NCBI GenBank assembly: GCA_946885735.1
Contig: CAMPGW010000001.1
Location: 27,405-91,404 of the forward strand
Reading direction: 5' to 3'
From: an uncultured Gammaproteobacteria bacterium
GTDB taxonomy: Bacteria > Pseudomonadota > Gammaproteobacteria > Xanthomonadales > Xanthomonadaceae
DNA: 64,000 nucleotides
Part shown: positions 1 to 7,722 of the stretch, one piece after another
How positions within the stretch are numbered: position 1 is the stretch's first letter
Layout: every line of letters begins with the position of its first letter
Notes under the pieces: generated by a model
Databases searched by the model: none
The model's input: only the letters and a program-made list of their open reading frames with translations
What the model was told of the DNA's origin: nothing
Program-made: the position numbers and the translations under genes

Positions 1-74
1 CCGTACAGGGTGGCCGCGCTGGCCTCCGGCGTCCCCAGCAAGGCGACCGTGATCGGGCGGGCATCGACGGGCAT
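1..74 (-). CDS. GlxA-family transcriptional regulator, N-terminal fragment
   Basis: Only the first 24 codons are inside the window; the gene runs off the left edge. Reading leftwards from an ATG at 74 gives a start resembling GlxA-type regulators, with a short hydrophobic strand (ITVALLGTPEASAATLYG) that in this family opens the DJ-1/PfpI-like domain preceding an AraC helix-turn-helix. It is divergent from the TPR gene that starts at 173, so the 98 bases between them must hold both promoters. The call rests on one short motif and could change once the rest of the gene is read. Confidence 0.55.
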   Translation of the reverse strand, partial: MPVDARPITVALLGTPEASAATLY

Positions 75-172
75 GGCCGTTTTGCCTGTTTGGTGGCACG
101 AAGCACTTTACGTCCGGGTGGCGCGGGCGCGCAAACTGGCGCTCCCCCCGAACCTGCCCCAAGGAATTCGCC

Positions 173-1507
173 ATGACCCTCCTCGATCATCGTGGCCACC
201 GCGTCAGCGGCGCCAACGCCAATGCCGTGGACGCCTTCGAACAGGCGCAACGCGAACTGCTGTGCTTCATCGACGACCCGGTGGCCAGCGTGGATCGCGC
301 GATCTCCGAGGCTCCCGAAATGCCGATGGCCCACGTGCTCAAGGCCTGGCTGCACTTGCTGGGCACCGAGCCCGCGGGTCGCGCGGTCGCCGAAGACTGC
401 AATCGCGCCGCCGCCGCGCTGCCCGCCGACGAGCGCGAGCGCGCGCACGTGGCGGCCTCGCAGGCGCTTACCGCCGGCCGTTGGCAGGAGGCGGCGATGC
501 GCCTGGAGGACCTGAGCGCACGCTGGCCGCGCGACCTGCTGGCGCTGCAGGTGGGCCACCAGCTCGACTTCTTCCGCGGTGACTCGCGCATGCTGCGCGA
601 TCGCATCGCCCGCGCGCTGCCGGCCTGGGACCACGGCATCCCGGGTTACCACGCCGTGCTCGGCATGCACGCCTTCGGGCTGGAGGAAACCGCGGACTAT
701 GCGCAGGCCGAAGCGCAGGGCCGCCGCGCCGTCGAGCTCGAGCCGCGCGACGGTTGGGCCTGGCATGCCGTCGCCCACGTCGCCGAAATGCGCAATGCAC
801 CGCGCGACGGCATCGCCTGGCTGCGGCCGCATCGCGACACCTGGTCCACGGGCAGCTTCTTCGTGGTGCACAACACCTGGCACCTGGCGCTGTTCGAACT
901 TGAACTCGACGGCCACGACGAGGCCTTGCGCCTGTACGACGAGACCATCGCCGGCGGGGGCATGCCGCAGGTGGTGGACCTGATCGATGCCAGCGCCATG
1001 CTGTGGCGCCTGCACTTGCGCGGCGTGGACGTCGGCGGGCGCTGGCAAGCGGTCGCGGATCGCTGGTCGCAGGCACTGGCCGACGGCGGCGCGGGGCAGT
1101 ACGCGTTCAACGACATGCACGCCATGCTCGCCTACGTGGGCGCCGGGCGCGACGCGGACCAGCTTGCGCTGCTGGACAGCATGCAGGCCGCGATCGAGAA
1201 GGACGATGACAATGCCGGGTTCACCCGCGACGTGGGCCTGCCCGCGACGCAAGCCATCCGCGCCTTTGCGCAGGGCGATGCCGCGCAGGCCGTGCGCCTG
1301 CTGCGTCCCTTGCGCTCGCGCGCGCACCGCTTCGGCGGCAGCCATGCGCAGCGAGACCTGATCGACCTGACCTTGCTGGCCTCGGCCGAGCGCGCCAGCG
1401 ATGCGGCGCTCGCCGCGGCCCTGGCCGCGGAGCGCTTGGCGATGCGGCCCACCAGTCCGGCTGCGCAGCGTTTGGCAGGTCGCTTCCGCGTGCCCGGCGC
1501 CGCATGA
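173..1507 (+). CDS. Tetratricopeptide repeat protein, TTC38/StaR-like
   Basis: 444 residues, with the ATG preceded by an AAGGAA ribosome site 7 bases upstream. The whole protein is alpha-helical with degenerate TPR-like repeats. It carries two hallmarks of the TTC38/StaR-like group: a WHAVAHVAEM segment near residue 200 and a VHNTWHLALF segment near residue 240. No signal peptide or membrane segment is visible, so it is expected in the cytosol. The biochemical role of bacterial TTC38-like proteins is not established; some sit beside oxidoreductases or regulators. Here the upstream divergent neighbour is a GlxA-like regulator gene, which might control it. Family call good, function unknown. 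Confidence 0.8.
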   Translation: MTLLDHRGHRVSGANANAVDAFEQAQRELLCFIDDPVASVDRAISEAPEMPMAHVLKAWLHLLGTEPAGRAVAEDCNRAAAALPADERERAHVAASQALTAGRWQEAAMRLEDLSARWPRDLLALQVGHQLDFFRGDSRMLRDRIARALPAWDHGIPGYHAVLGMHAFGLEETADYAQAEAQGRRAVELEPRDGWAWHAVAHVAEMRNAPRDGIAWLRPHRDTWSTGSFFVVHNTWHLALFELELDGHDEALRLYDETIAGGGMPQVVDLIDASAMLWRLHLRGVDVGGRWQAVADRWSQALADGGAGQYAFNDMHAMLAYVGAGRDADQLALLDSMQAAIEKDDDNAGFTRDVGLPATQAIRAFAQGDAAQAVRLLRPLRSRAHRFGGSHAQRDLIDLTLLASAERASDAALAAALAAERLAMRPTSPAAQRLAGRFRVPGAA

Positions 1508-1649
1508 CAAAGGAACTGCGCGCAGTAGCCTGGCGAGGCTGATCCACGCCCCTTCCACTGTTCTTGTTTTCGTGCGACCTTTCGGTTCGCTGCAGGGTGA
1601 GCAGCCACCGGCGTCGCCGGAAATATTCACTATCTCGAAGGGGTGCAAC

Positions 1650-2906
1650 TTGAAGACCACGCGCTTCACGCTGCTTCAAGCCGTGTTGCTGCTTTCCGCT
1701 TCGGCAGTGCAGGCGCAATCCACGCCAGCCTCGACGGGGGGCACCGGTGCGGTCGCCGGCAACACCGTAACGTCGCTGCCGGCCGCTACGGATCCTCCAA
1801 CGCCTCCGGTGGATCCGCGCATCGCGGAGCTCGATCGGCAAATCGAGCTGACGAAAAAGCAGTCCGCCCTGCTGGCCGAACAGAAGAACCTGCAGACCGC
1901 GAAATACGACGCGCTGAAGGCGCAGTACCCCGTCGCCGCAGTCACCGCGAAGCAGGGCGAAGCGACCGGCGTCGAGCACACGGCCTTCCTGGCCGACTGG
2001 CTGCTGTCGGCGAACCTGTCGAGCCTGGTGCCGCAGCCCGGGGAAAAGGACGCAATCGCCTGCAGCCTGGCCGAGCCCACGCTCGTCGTCGGCGGCGACA
2101 CGCCGCCGGGGCCGAGCCTGCTGCTCGCCGAATCGCTGCATGCCAACCTCAAGGCCCTGACGCGGTCGGCGAACCGCTGGACCTCGGCCGCGGAAACCCT
2201 GGCCCGGAAGAATGCCAATAAGAAGAAAAAGGACGAAAACCGGGAATCGGGCCTGATCGGCGCGCTGATGATGGGTCAGTCCGTCGCCACGCAGACGATC
2301 GACCTGATCAAGTACTTCCGCACCGACGTGGACTTCAAGCCGGCGCTCACCACGCTTCCCACCTACGCGCTGCGCTCGGAGATCGCCAGGCACTGCGCCG
2401 GGGCGCGCTTGCCGGAGATGGCGATTCCCTCCAACAGTCCCATCCTTTCGGATTACGCCGCCCTCACCGAAGCCGCCGATGCCCTGCGCTTGGCGCTCGC
2501 GCTGCATGCGACCGACCTCCACGACGAGATGAAGTCGGCCGGGCTGGGGCTGCTGACGACGATCGATGCCTTCAGGAAGGACCTGGTGGCGCCCATCGCG
2601 GGGCAGCCGACCTTGCTGGTGCAGGCCGCGCAGGTGCTCTCGCAGAAGGACGTCCGGCGCATCCTGACCGTGCGGGTGATGGACGAGGGCGGTACTTCGG
2701 TCAAGCGCACCAACCTGTTCTTCCTCACGCCGCGGTTCTCGTACGTGGCCACCGCCAGCGCGGACTACGTGCTGACCGACCGGGAGTCGGGCGCCGTGCT
2801 GTGGCATGCGACGCGGCAGGTGCGGGCCCAGCTCAACCAGAAGTACAGCCGGTGGCGCGGCACCGATGTGGAGGTGCTGGATCCGCAGACCTCGCGGGTG
2901 GATTGA
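1650..2906 (+). CDS. Secreted protein of unknown function, coupled to a trypsin-like protease gene
   Basis: A TTG start at 1650 is chosen because it sits 6-8 bases after an AAGGGG site and directly begins a signal peptide (KTTRFTLLQAVLLLSASAVQAQ region, cleavage after AQA). That gives 418 residues. An alternative longer reading from further upstream lacks a ribosome site and would bury the signal peptide. The mature protein starts with a Thr/Pro-rich linker, then a coiled-coil-like stretch near residues 55-90, a Lys-rich patch (NANKKKKDENR) near residue 190, and a mixed alpha/beta C-terminal half. I recognise no family. Its TGA is only 2 bases before the ATG of the serine protease gene, so the two are translationally coupled; it may be the periplasmic partner, substrate or chaperone of the protease. 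Confidence 0.8.
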   Translation: MKTTRFTLLQAVLLLSASAVQAQSTPASTGGTGAVAGNTVTSLPAATDPPTPPVDPRIAELDRQIELTKKQSALLAEQKNLQTAKYDALKAQYPVAAVTAKQGEATGVEHTAFLADWLLSANLSSLVPQPGEKDAIACSLAEPTLVVGGDTPPGPSLLLAESLHANLKALTRSANRWTSAAETLARKNANKKKKDENRESGLIGALMMGQSVATQTIDLIKYFRTDVDFKPALTTLPTYALRSEIARHCAGARLPEMAIPSNSPILSDYAALTEAADALRLALALHATDLHDEMKSAGLGLLTTIDAFRKDLVAPIAGQPTLLVQAAQVLSQKDVRRILTVRVMDEGGTSVKRTNLFFLTPRFSYVATASADYVLTDRESGAVLWHATRQVRAQLNQKYSRWRGTDVEVLDPQTSRVD

Positions 2907-2908
2907 AC

Positions 2909-3682
2909 ATGTCGGCCGAGCTCGGCCTGCCCGGCGATGCGGTGGTCGCCGCTGCGCTCGCGCGCGGCGAGGCCATCTCGCTTCGCGGGCGCATCCGCAC
3001 CCGCGGCAGCGTGGGCGAGACGCCCTGGTCCACCAAGTCGACCATCGGCGAGGACGACCGCCGGCGCGCCGACGCCATGAAGTATCCGTTCCGCGCCGTG
3101 CTTCGCATCGAGAGCGACTTCGGCCATCTCGAGCAGGGCACGGCCTTCCTCGCCGGGCCGCGGCTGCTGCTGACGGCCGGCCATTGCGTGTTCCATCCCA
3201 AGCTCAAGCGTTACGCCTCGCGCATCTCCCTGTTCGACGACGCGGGGCACGGCTTTGCGGTGCGCGACTGGGACTGCCACGAGCTCTGGAAGAAACAGCA
3301 GAGCGCCGCAGCCGACATCGGCTTCATCCGCCTGCCGACCGCGCTCGGCGATGCGCTGGGCTACCTGGGCACCGCCGCCGTCGGAGCCGGGCAGTTGAAG
3401 GGCGACTTCGCCGTCTCCGGCTATCCGCTCGACGTGCCGGACCGGCGGCGCCAGTACTTCGACATCGGCAAGGTGACCCGGCAGCACCAGATGCTGTTCG
3501 GCTACGAGATGGACACCGGCGCGGGGCAGAGCGGCGCACCGGTGTTCTTCCTCGCCCAGGGGGCCGCCATGGCGGCCGGCGTGCACATCCAGGGCGTCGG
3601 CGAGCACGGCCACTACAACCTGGCGTTGCGCATGACGCCGGCGCTGGTCGAGCGGGTGCGCGGGTGGATCGCGCAGTCCTGA
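2909..3682 (+). CDS. Trypsin-like serine protease (S1/V8 type)
   Basis: 257 residues from the ATG at 2909. The catalytic triad is readable: His92 in TAGHC, Asp136 in AADIGFI and Ser208 in GAGQSGAPV, with the usual chymotrypsin-fold spacing. The glutamyl-endopeptidase/V8-like branch of the S1 family is the closest look. No signal peptide is visible at the N-terminus, which is odd because the preceding coupled gene does encode one; either the enzyme is cytosolic or it leaves by another route. It ends 49 bases from the convergent end of the first Ser/Thr kinase gene. Substrate unknown. Confidence 0.88.
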   Translation: MSAELGLPGDAVVAAALARGEAISLRGRIRTRGSVGETPWSTKSTIGEDDRRRADAMKYPFRAVLRIESDFGHLEQGTAFLAGPRLLLTAGHCVFHPKLKRYASRISLFDDAGHGFAVRDWDCHELWKKQQSAAADIGFIRLPTALGDALGYLGTAAVGAGQLKGDFAVSGYPLDVPDRRRQYFDIGKVTRQHQMLFGYEMDTGAGQSGAPVFFLAQGAAMAAGVHIQGVGEHGHYNLALRMTPALVERVRGWIAQS

Positions 3683-3730
3683 GGGGACCACGCGGGGATG
3701 GCAGGGTCGTTCTGGGCGCTGCCCGCGGAT

Positions 3731-6181
3731 TCAGCCGGGCAGTTTGGGATCGAAGACGATCTTCGCCAGTTGCTCGGGCGCCGTACCGACCTTGCGCAGG
3801 AAAGGCAGCCAGCGCGGGTCCTCGTGCAATCGCACGAGCGCGTGGTTCACGTGGGCGGTGCCGATCTCGGGGTCGTCCTCGCGCCGCGCACGCTCCAGCC
3901 AGGCGAAGGCCTGGTTCGCATCGCCGCGATGGGCATACACCTCGGCAGGCCCGAACACGTAGCCATCGAGGTGGTTCTCGATCATGTCCTGCAGCGCCTT
4001 TTCCGACTCGGCGCGGCGACCAAGCGCGTCGAACGCCTTGGCGGTCTGCACCAGGCGCGAACCAGGATCGGCTTCCAGCTGGGCCTGCTTGAGCGCGGCG
4101 TCGAATTTTCCACTCTGCAAGAGGACCTGCGAAAGCGTTGCATTGCCGTAGGTGTAATCCGGCGTCAGCAGCAGGCCGGTGCGGCAGGCGTCCTCGGCGT
4201 CCTTGAGCTGTCCGGCGCCGAGGAAGTAGGAACACAGGTTGAATTGCGACTGCGCCGTCGCGGGATCGCGCAGGACCAGGGGGCGCTGGGCCTGGATGGC
4301 CTCCTGGTGGCGTCCAAGGTGCGCCAGCATGCGGGCGAGGTTGGCGAGCACTCGCGGCTCGGTCGGAGACTTCTGGAAGGACAGCTGGTATTCGCGGGCG
4401 GCACTGGGCAGGTTGCCCTCGATCATGAACGCAGCGGCCAGGTAGCTGTGGGCGAGCCCCAGGGTCGGGTCGATCGCCAGCGCCTTGTTGGCTGCTTCCC
4501 GGGCCAGCTGCAGGCTTTGCTTGCTGTCGACGCCGGGGGTATTGATGTCATTGAGCCGGGCGCGGGCCAGCCCCAGCCAGGCACGCGCCTCGCCGGGCCG
4601 CATCGCGGTGATGCGCTGGTACAGTTCCAGCGCGCGGCGCCGTGCGTCGGCCGCGCCCTGCAGGTACATCGCATCGGCCTGCAGCAGCATCGGGTACACG
4701 GCGGCGTCCACCGGCCGCGCCTTGGGTGCCGCGGCCAGCAAGGTCAGCTTGAGCTTGTCCACCACTTCCCGGGCGATCTCGTCCTGCACCTTGAACACGT
4801 CCTCCAGCGTGCGGTCGTAGGTTTCCGACCACAGGTGCGTGCCGTCCTTCGCACGCACCAGCTGCACGGTGATCCGAACCTTGTCGCCGGACTTGCGCAC
4901 GCTGCCTTCCAGCACCGCGGCGACGTTGAGCTTGCGGGCGATCTCCTTGATGCCGATGTCCTGGTCGCGGAACTGGAAGCTCGAGGTGCGGGCGGTGACC
5001 CGCAGCTCGGGGATCTTTGCCAGCAGGTTCAGCAATTCCTCGGAGATGCCGTCGGAAAAATACGCCTGCTCCTTGTCGGAGCTCATGTTCTCGAAGGGCA
5101 GCACCGCGATCGAAGGATCGGTGGCGATGTCGGGAATGCCGGTCACGCTGGTCGGCGTGGCGGCCGGCGCCACCGCGGGCGCGGGCGCGGCGGGCGCCGG
5201 GCGCAGGCGCGTCCATGCCAGCACGCCGATGGCGAGCAGCGCGGCGACCGTCAATCCGATCGCCAGCGGCCTCGTGGGTGTGCTCCGGCGCGCCGCCAGC
5301 ACCACGGTGGCCATCAGTCCGCTGTTGGAGGTGGTGCCCGCGAGCGTTTCCAGTTGCGCCTGCATGGCCTCGGCGCTCGGCCAGCGCTCGGCCGGAGCCT
5401 TGGCCAGCGCGCGCATCACCACGCTCGCCAGGGCCGGCGGCACCGCTTCGCGCAAGGCATGGATCGGCTCGGGCTTGGTGGTCAGGTGCGACGTGAGGAT
5501 CTGCTGCGCGCTGCCGGAAAACGGCGGATGGCCGACCAGCAGCTCGTAACCGACGATGCCCAGCGAGTACAGGTCGGCGCGGTGATCGAGCGAGGGGTCC
5601 GAGGCGGCCTGCTCCGGCGCCATGTATGCGGGCGTGCCCAGCGCGATGCCCATGCTGGTGCTGGACTTGCGGTCGGCGGCCTCGCTGATGGCCTTGGCGA
5701 TGCCGAAGTCGGTCACCACCACGTGCTTGCCGTTGTAGAGGATGTTCTCGGGCTTGATGTCGCGATGCACGATGCCGGCGGCATGCGCATACGCCAGCGC
5801 GTCGGCGACCTCGGCCAGGATCTTGGCGACCTTGTGGAAGGGCAGCAGGCCTTCGGCGAGGCGGTCGCGCAGGCTCTGTCCGTCCACGTAGGGCATCACG
5901 TAGTAGAGGACGCCATCGGCCTCGCCCGAGTCGTACACGTTGAGGATGTGCGGATGGTTCAACCCGGCGGCGATGCGCACTTCGTCCTCGAAGCGCTCCG
6001 GCCCGAGCGCCGCGGCGACCTGCGGCTTGAGCACCTTGATGGCGACGCGGCGGTGGTGCTTGAGGTCTTCGGCGAGGTAGACGGTGGCGCTGCCGCCGGC
6101 GCCGATCTCGCGTTCGAGGCGATACTTGTCGGCAAGGGCGGCGACCAACCGGTCGGGAATGTCGTCCGAAGCGGTCTCCAT
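3731..6181 (-). CDS. Membrane-spanning Ser/Thr protein kinase with TolB-like and TPR sensor part (copy 1)
   Basis: 816 residues from the ATG at 6181, which follows an AAGGGGGAA site. The cytosolic kinase domain covers residues 20-280: Gly-rich loop 27-34 (GAGGSATV), Lys49, HRD 139-141, DFG 158-160 and APE 188-190, so all catalytic residues are present. An Ala/Pro-rich juxtamembrane part and one membrane segment follow at about 305-323. Residues 357-480 match the TolB-like N-terminal module seen in many TPR adenylate cyclases and kinases (SIAVLPFENMSSD). The remainder is TPR repeats, presumably periplasmic and peptide- or protein-sensing. It is a close paralogue of the kinase at 13406-15850. 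Long open frames on the opposite strand are codon-bias shadows. Confidence 0.93.
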   Translation of the reverse strand: METASDDIPDRLVAALADKYRLEREIGAGGSATVYLAEDLKHHRRVAIKVLKPQVAAALGPERFEDEVRIAAGLNHPHILNVYDSGEADGVLYYVMPYVDGQSLRDRLAEGLLPFHKVAKILAEVADALAYAHAAGIVHRDIKPENILYNGKHVVVTDFGIAKAISEAADRKSSTSMGIALGTPAYMAPEQAASDPSLDHRADLYSLGIVGYELLVGHPPFSGSAQQILTSHLTTKPEPIHALREAVPPALASVVMRALAKAPAERWPSAEAMQAQLETLAGTTSNSGLMATVVLAARRSTPTRPLAIGLTVAALLAIGVLAWTRLRPAPAAPAPAVAPAATPTSVTGIPDIATDPSIAVLPFENMSSDKEQAYFSDGISEELLNLLAKIPELRVTARTSSFQFRDQDIGIKEIARKLNVAAVLEGSVRKSGDKVRITVQLVRAKDGTHLWSETYDRTLEDVFKVQDEIAREVVDKLKLTLLAAAPKARPVDAAVYPMLLQADAMYLQGAADARRRALELYQRITAMRPGEARAWLGLARARLNDINTPGVDSKQSLQLAREAANKALAIDPTLGLAHSYLAAAFMIEGNLPSAAREYQLSFQKSPTEPRVLANLARMLAHLGRHQEAIQAQRPLVLRDPATAQSQFNLCSYFLGAGQLKDAEDACRTGLLLTPDYTYGNATLSQVLLQSGKFDAALKQAQLEADPGSRLVQTAKAFDALGRRAESEKALQDMIENHLDGYVFGPAEVYAHRGDANQAFAWLERARREDDPEIGTAHVNHALVRLHEDPRWLPFLRKVGTAPEQLAKIVFDPKLPG

Positions 6182-6213
6182 GGCGCGTTCCGTTCCCCCT
6201 TGGAAGTCACCGG

Positions 6214-6228
6214 AGGTTAGCACGGGCC
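6214..6228 (-). promoter_or_regulatory. 15-bp element shared by both kinase genes, probable promoter
   Basis: Read on the coding strand the element is GGCCCGTGCTAACCT, 33 bases before the kinase ATG at 6181. The same 15 bases occur at the same distance from the other kinase. TGCTAACCT fits an extended -10 box (TG, one base, then a TATAAT-like hexamer). I could not define a convincing -35 box. Confidence 0.5.
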
Positions 6229-6337
6229 CATCGTGTTCACCCGCGCAGGTCCGGGCAGCGGTCTGGGCCGGTGCCCGGAGGCGACCGCGCAACGGGTGTG
6301 GGGCTCGATCGCGCAGTCCTGGCGTCCGCGCGAGTGC

Positions 6338-6961
6338 CTACAGGCGCAGCAGTTCGCCCGGCTCTTCGAAAGTGAGTTCGGGGCGCATCGCCCGCAGCGC
6401 GGCCGCGGTGGCGTAGCCCCAGTGAACGGCGCCGAAGGCCATGCCCGCTGCCCGCGCCGCCTCCGCATCCGCGGTCTGGTCGCCGATATAGATGCTGCGC
6501 TCCGGCGCCGCGTCAAGTGAGCGCAGCACACGCCGCAAGCGCGCGGCCTTGCCGAACATCGACGCCCCGCAGTCCACGTGCTCGAAGCCGGCGGACAACT
6601 CGGGGCCGAGCACGCGCAATGCATTCGCGCGAGAGTTGGAGGTGACCAGCGCCATGCGCAGGCCGGACTCGCGCAGGGCCCGCAGTGCCTCGGGCACGCC
6701 CGCGAACAAGGGCACCGCTTCGGCCTGGTGCATGCGGGCGACGAAGTCGCGGGCCACCACGGGCAGCCGCCATGCCGGCAGCTTCGCGCGTTTGGCCAGT
6801 TCCCGCGTGGGCAACTCGCGTAGCGCCGGCACCTCGTGCTCGGCGACTTCGGGAAAGCCGTGCTTGCGGGCGAGCTCGTTGTGCACGCCGAGGAAGAAGG
6901 GGAAGGAATCGGCGAGGGTGCCGTCGAAGTCGAAGACGGCCAGGTCGTAGGGTCGGGTCAT
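6338..6961 (-). CDS. HAD-superfamily hydrolase, phosphoglycolate phosphatase-like
   Basis: 207 residues. All four HAD motifs are visible: DFDGT with nucleophile Asp11 and acid/base Asp13, the TSN of motif II near residue 107, Lys of FGKA (motif III), and GDQTAD (motif IV, metal-binding acids). The helical cap lies between motifs I and II, as in the IA subfamily that includes phosphoglycolate phosphatases and beta-phosphoglucomutases. It is a soluble cytosolic phosphatase of small phosphorylated metabolites; the substrate cannot be read from sequence. It lies 156 bases upstream of the kinase start on the same strand, a gap that contains the kinase promoter candidate, so co-transcription is possible but not required. 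Confidence 0.87.
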   Translation of the reverse strand: MTRPYDLAVFDFDGTLADSFPFFLGVHNELARKHGFPEVAEHEVPALRELPTRELAKRAKLPAWRLPVVARDFVARMHQAEAVPLFAGVPEALRALRESGLRMALVTSNSRANALRVLGPELSAGFEHVDCGASMFGKAARLRRVLRSLDAAPERSIYIGDQTADAEAARAAGMAFGAVHWGYATAAALRAMRPELTFEEPGELLRL

Positions 6962-7014
6962 GGGCAGGCGCTCGCGGGGCCTGCCTAGGATAAGGCGTCC
7001 GACCTCATCCGCGG

Positions 7015-7046
7015 CCCGGCGCGTGGGGATTCCACCACGCGCCGGG
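7015..7046 (-). terminator. Strong 11-bp stem-loop downstream of the RcnB-like gene
   Basis: CCCGGCGCGTG at 7015-7025 is exactly complementary to CACGCGCCGGG at 7036-7046, with a 10-base loop. It lies 19 bases beyond the stop of the RcnB-like gene and upstream of the HAD gene. No T-run follows on either strand, so it is not a classic intrinsic terminator; it may protect the 3' end or terminate with Rho. Confidence 0.4.
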
Positions 7047-7064
7047 CGTCGGCTGATGCATCGA

Positions 7065-7580
7065 TCAACGGAACAGGCTGTAGATCGCCTCCACGATCAG
7101 GCCGTCACGCACCGAGACCAGGTAGACGTCGCTGCCCACGCGGTTCCAGCGGTAGCCGCGCGGCGGCGGGGCCAGGCCGTAGGGGCGGTAGTCCACGTAG
7201 TAGCGGTCGCCCCAGTAGCCACGCGGCAGGCGCGAGCCGTAGGTGTAACGCGTGTAGCGGTAGTCGCGCGGCGCGTAGTAACGCGGGCCGTCGTAGACGC
7301 GACGGGCCTGGTGGTGGCGACCGTCGCGGCGGTCGAAGCGATTGCTGATGCCATCGCAATCGCGGTCGCGGACGTTGCGCCGGTCGTGGCGGTCGTAGCG
7401 GTTCGGGACGCCGTCGCAATCGCGGTCGCGGCTGCGGCGGGCGCCGCGGTCGTCGTGGCGGTCGTAGGCATTGGGCACGCCGTCGCGGTCGCGGTCGTGG
7501 TACCGCGCCTGGGCGTTGGCGGTGCCGACGGAGCCGAGCAGCAGCGCGGCGGTGGCAAGGGCAAGCAGTGGCTTCTTCAT
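7065..7580 (-). CDS. RcnB-like secreted protein with calcium-type (TSP3-like) repeats
   Basis: 171 residues with a clean signal peptide (cleavage after ANA near residue 23). The mature N-terminal part holds three tandem repeats of about 19-21 residues of the form DRD-x-DGVPN-x-YDR-x-DD/RR. These carry the Asp/Asn spacing of thrombospondin-3 calcium loops; two of the three have Cys in the DRDCDG position. The C-terminal part (about 125-171: GYRWNRVGSDVYLV, then GLIVEAIYSLF) matches the RcnB family, periplasmic proteins tied in E. coli to nickel/cobalt homeostasis. I infer a periplasmic or surface divalent-metal-binding protein. The repeat/RcnB combination is discussed in the findings. Confidence 0.8.
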   Translation of the reverse strand: MKKPLLALATAALLLGSVGTANAQARYHDRDRDGVPNAYDRHDDRGARRSRDRDCDGVPNRYDRHDRRNVRDRDCDGISNRFDRRDGRHHQARRVYDGPRYYAPRDYRYTRYTYGSRLPRGYWGDRYYVDYRPYGLAPPPRGYRWNRVGSDVYLVSVRDGLIVEAIYSLFR

Positions 7581-7633
7581 GGCGCATCCTCTGGATCAGC
7601 GAACCGTTTCGCTGGTGCCATGATGCGGATGCG

Positions 7634-7643
7634 TGATTAATCA
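7634..7643. promoter_or_regulatory. AT-rich palindrome in the RcnB-like gene's upstream region
   Basis: TGATTAATCA is a perfect 10-bp palindrome 54 bases before the RcnB-like start codon, one of the few AT-rich spots here. It could be part of a promoter or a small operator. The rest of 7581-7722 shows nothing else. Confidence 0.25.
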
Positions 7644-7722
7644 GTGCTTAGGCGCCATCGCGGGTCGCGGAACTTCCTGTCAACCAATCCTCGATCCATG
7701 CGTTGCGCGGGCGACCTGCAAG

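Noticed and set aside
3698..6220. An 840-codon open frame on the plus strand opposite the first kinase gene
   Set aside because: It is antisense to a protein with complete kinase, TolB and TPR motifs and has no ribosome site or recognisable domain. High GC makes long opposite frames common.
7300..7520. Repeated GGTCGCGG/TCGTAG blocks as a possible repeat array
   Set aside because: They encode the TSP3-like protein repeats of the RcnB-like gene and keep frame.
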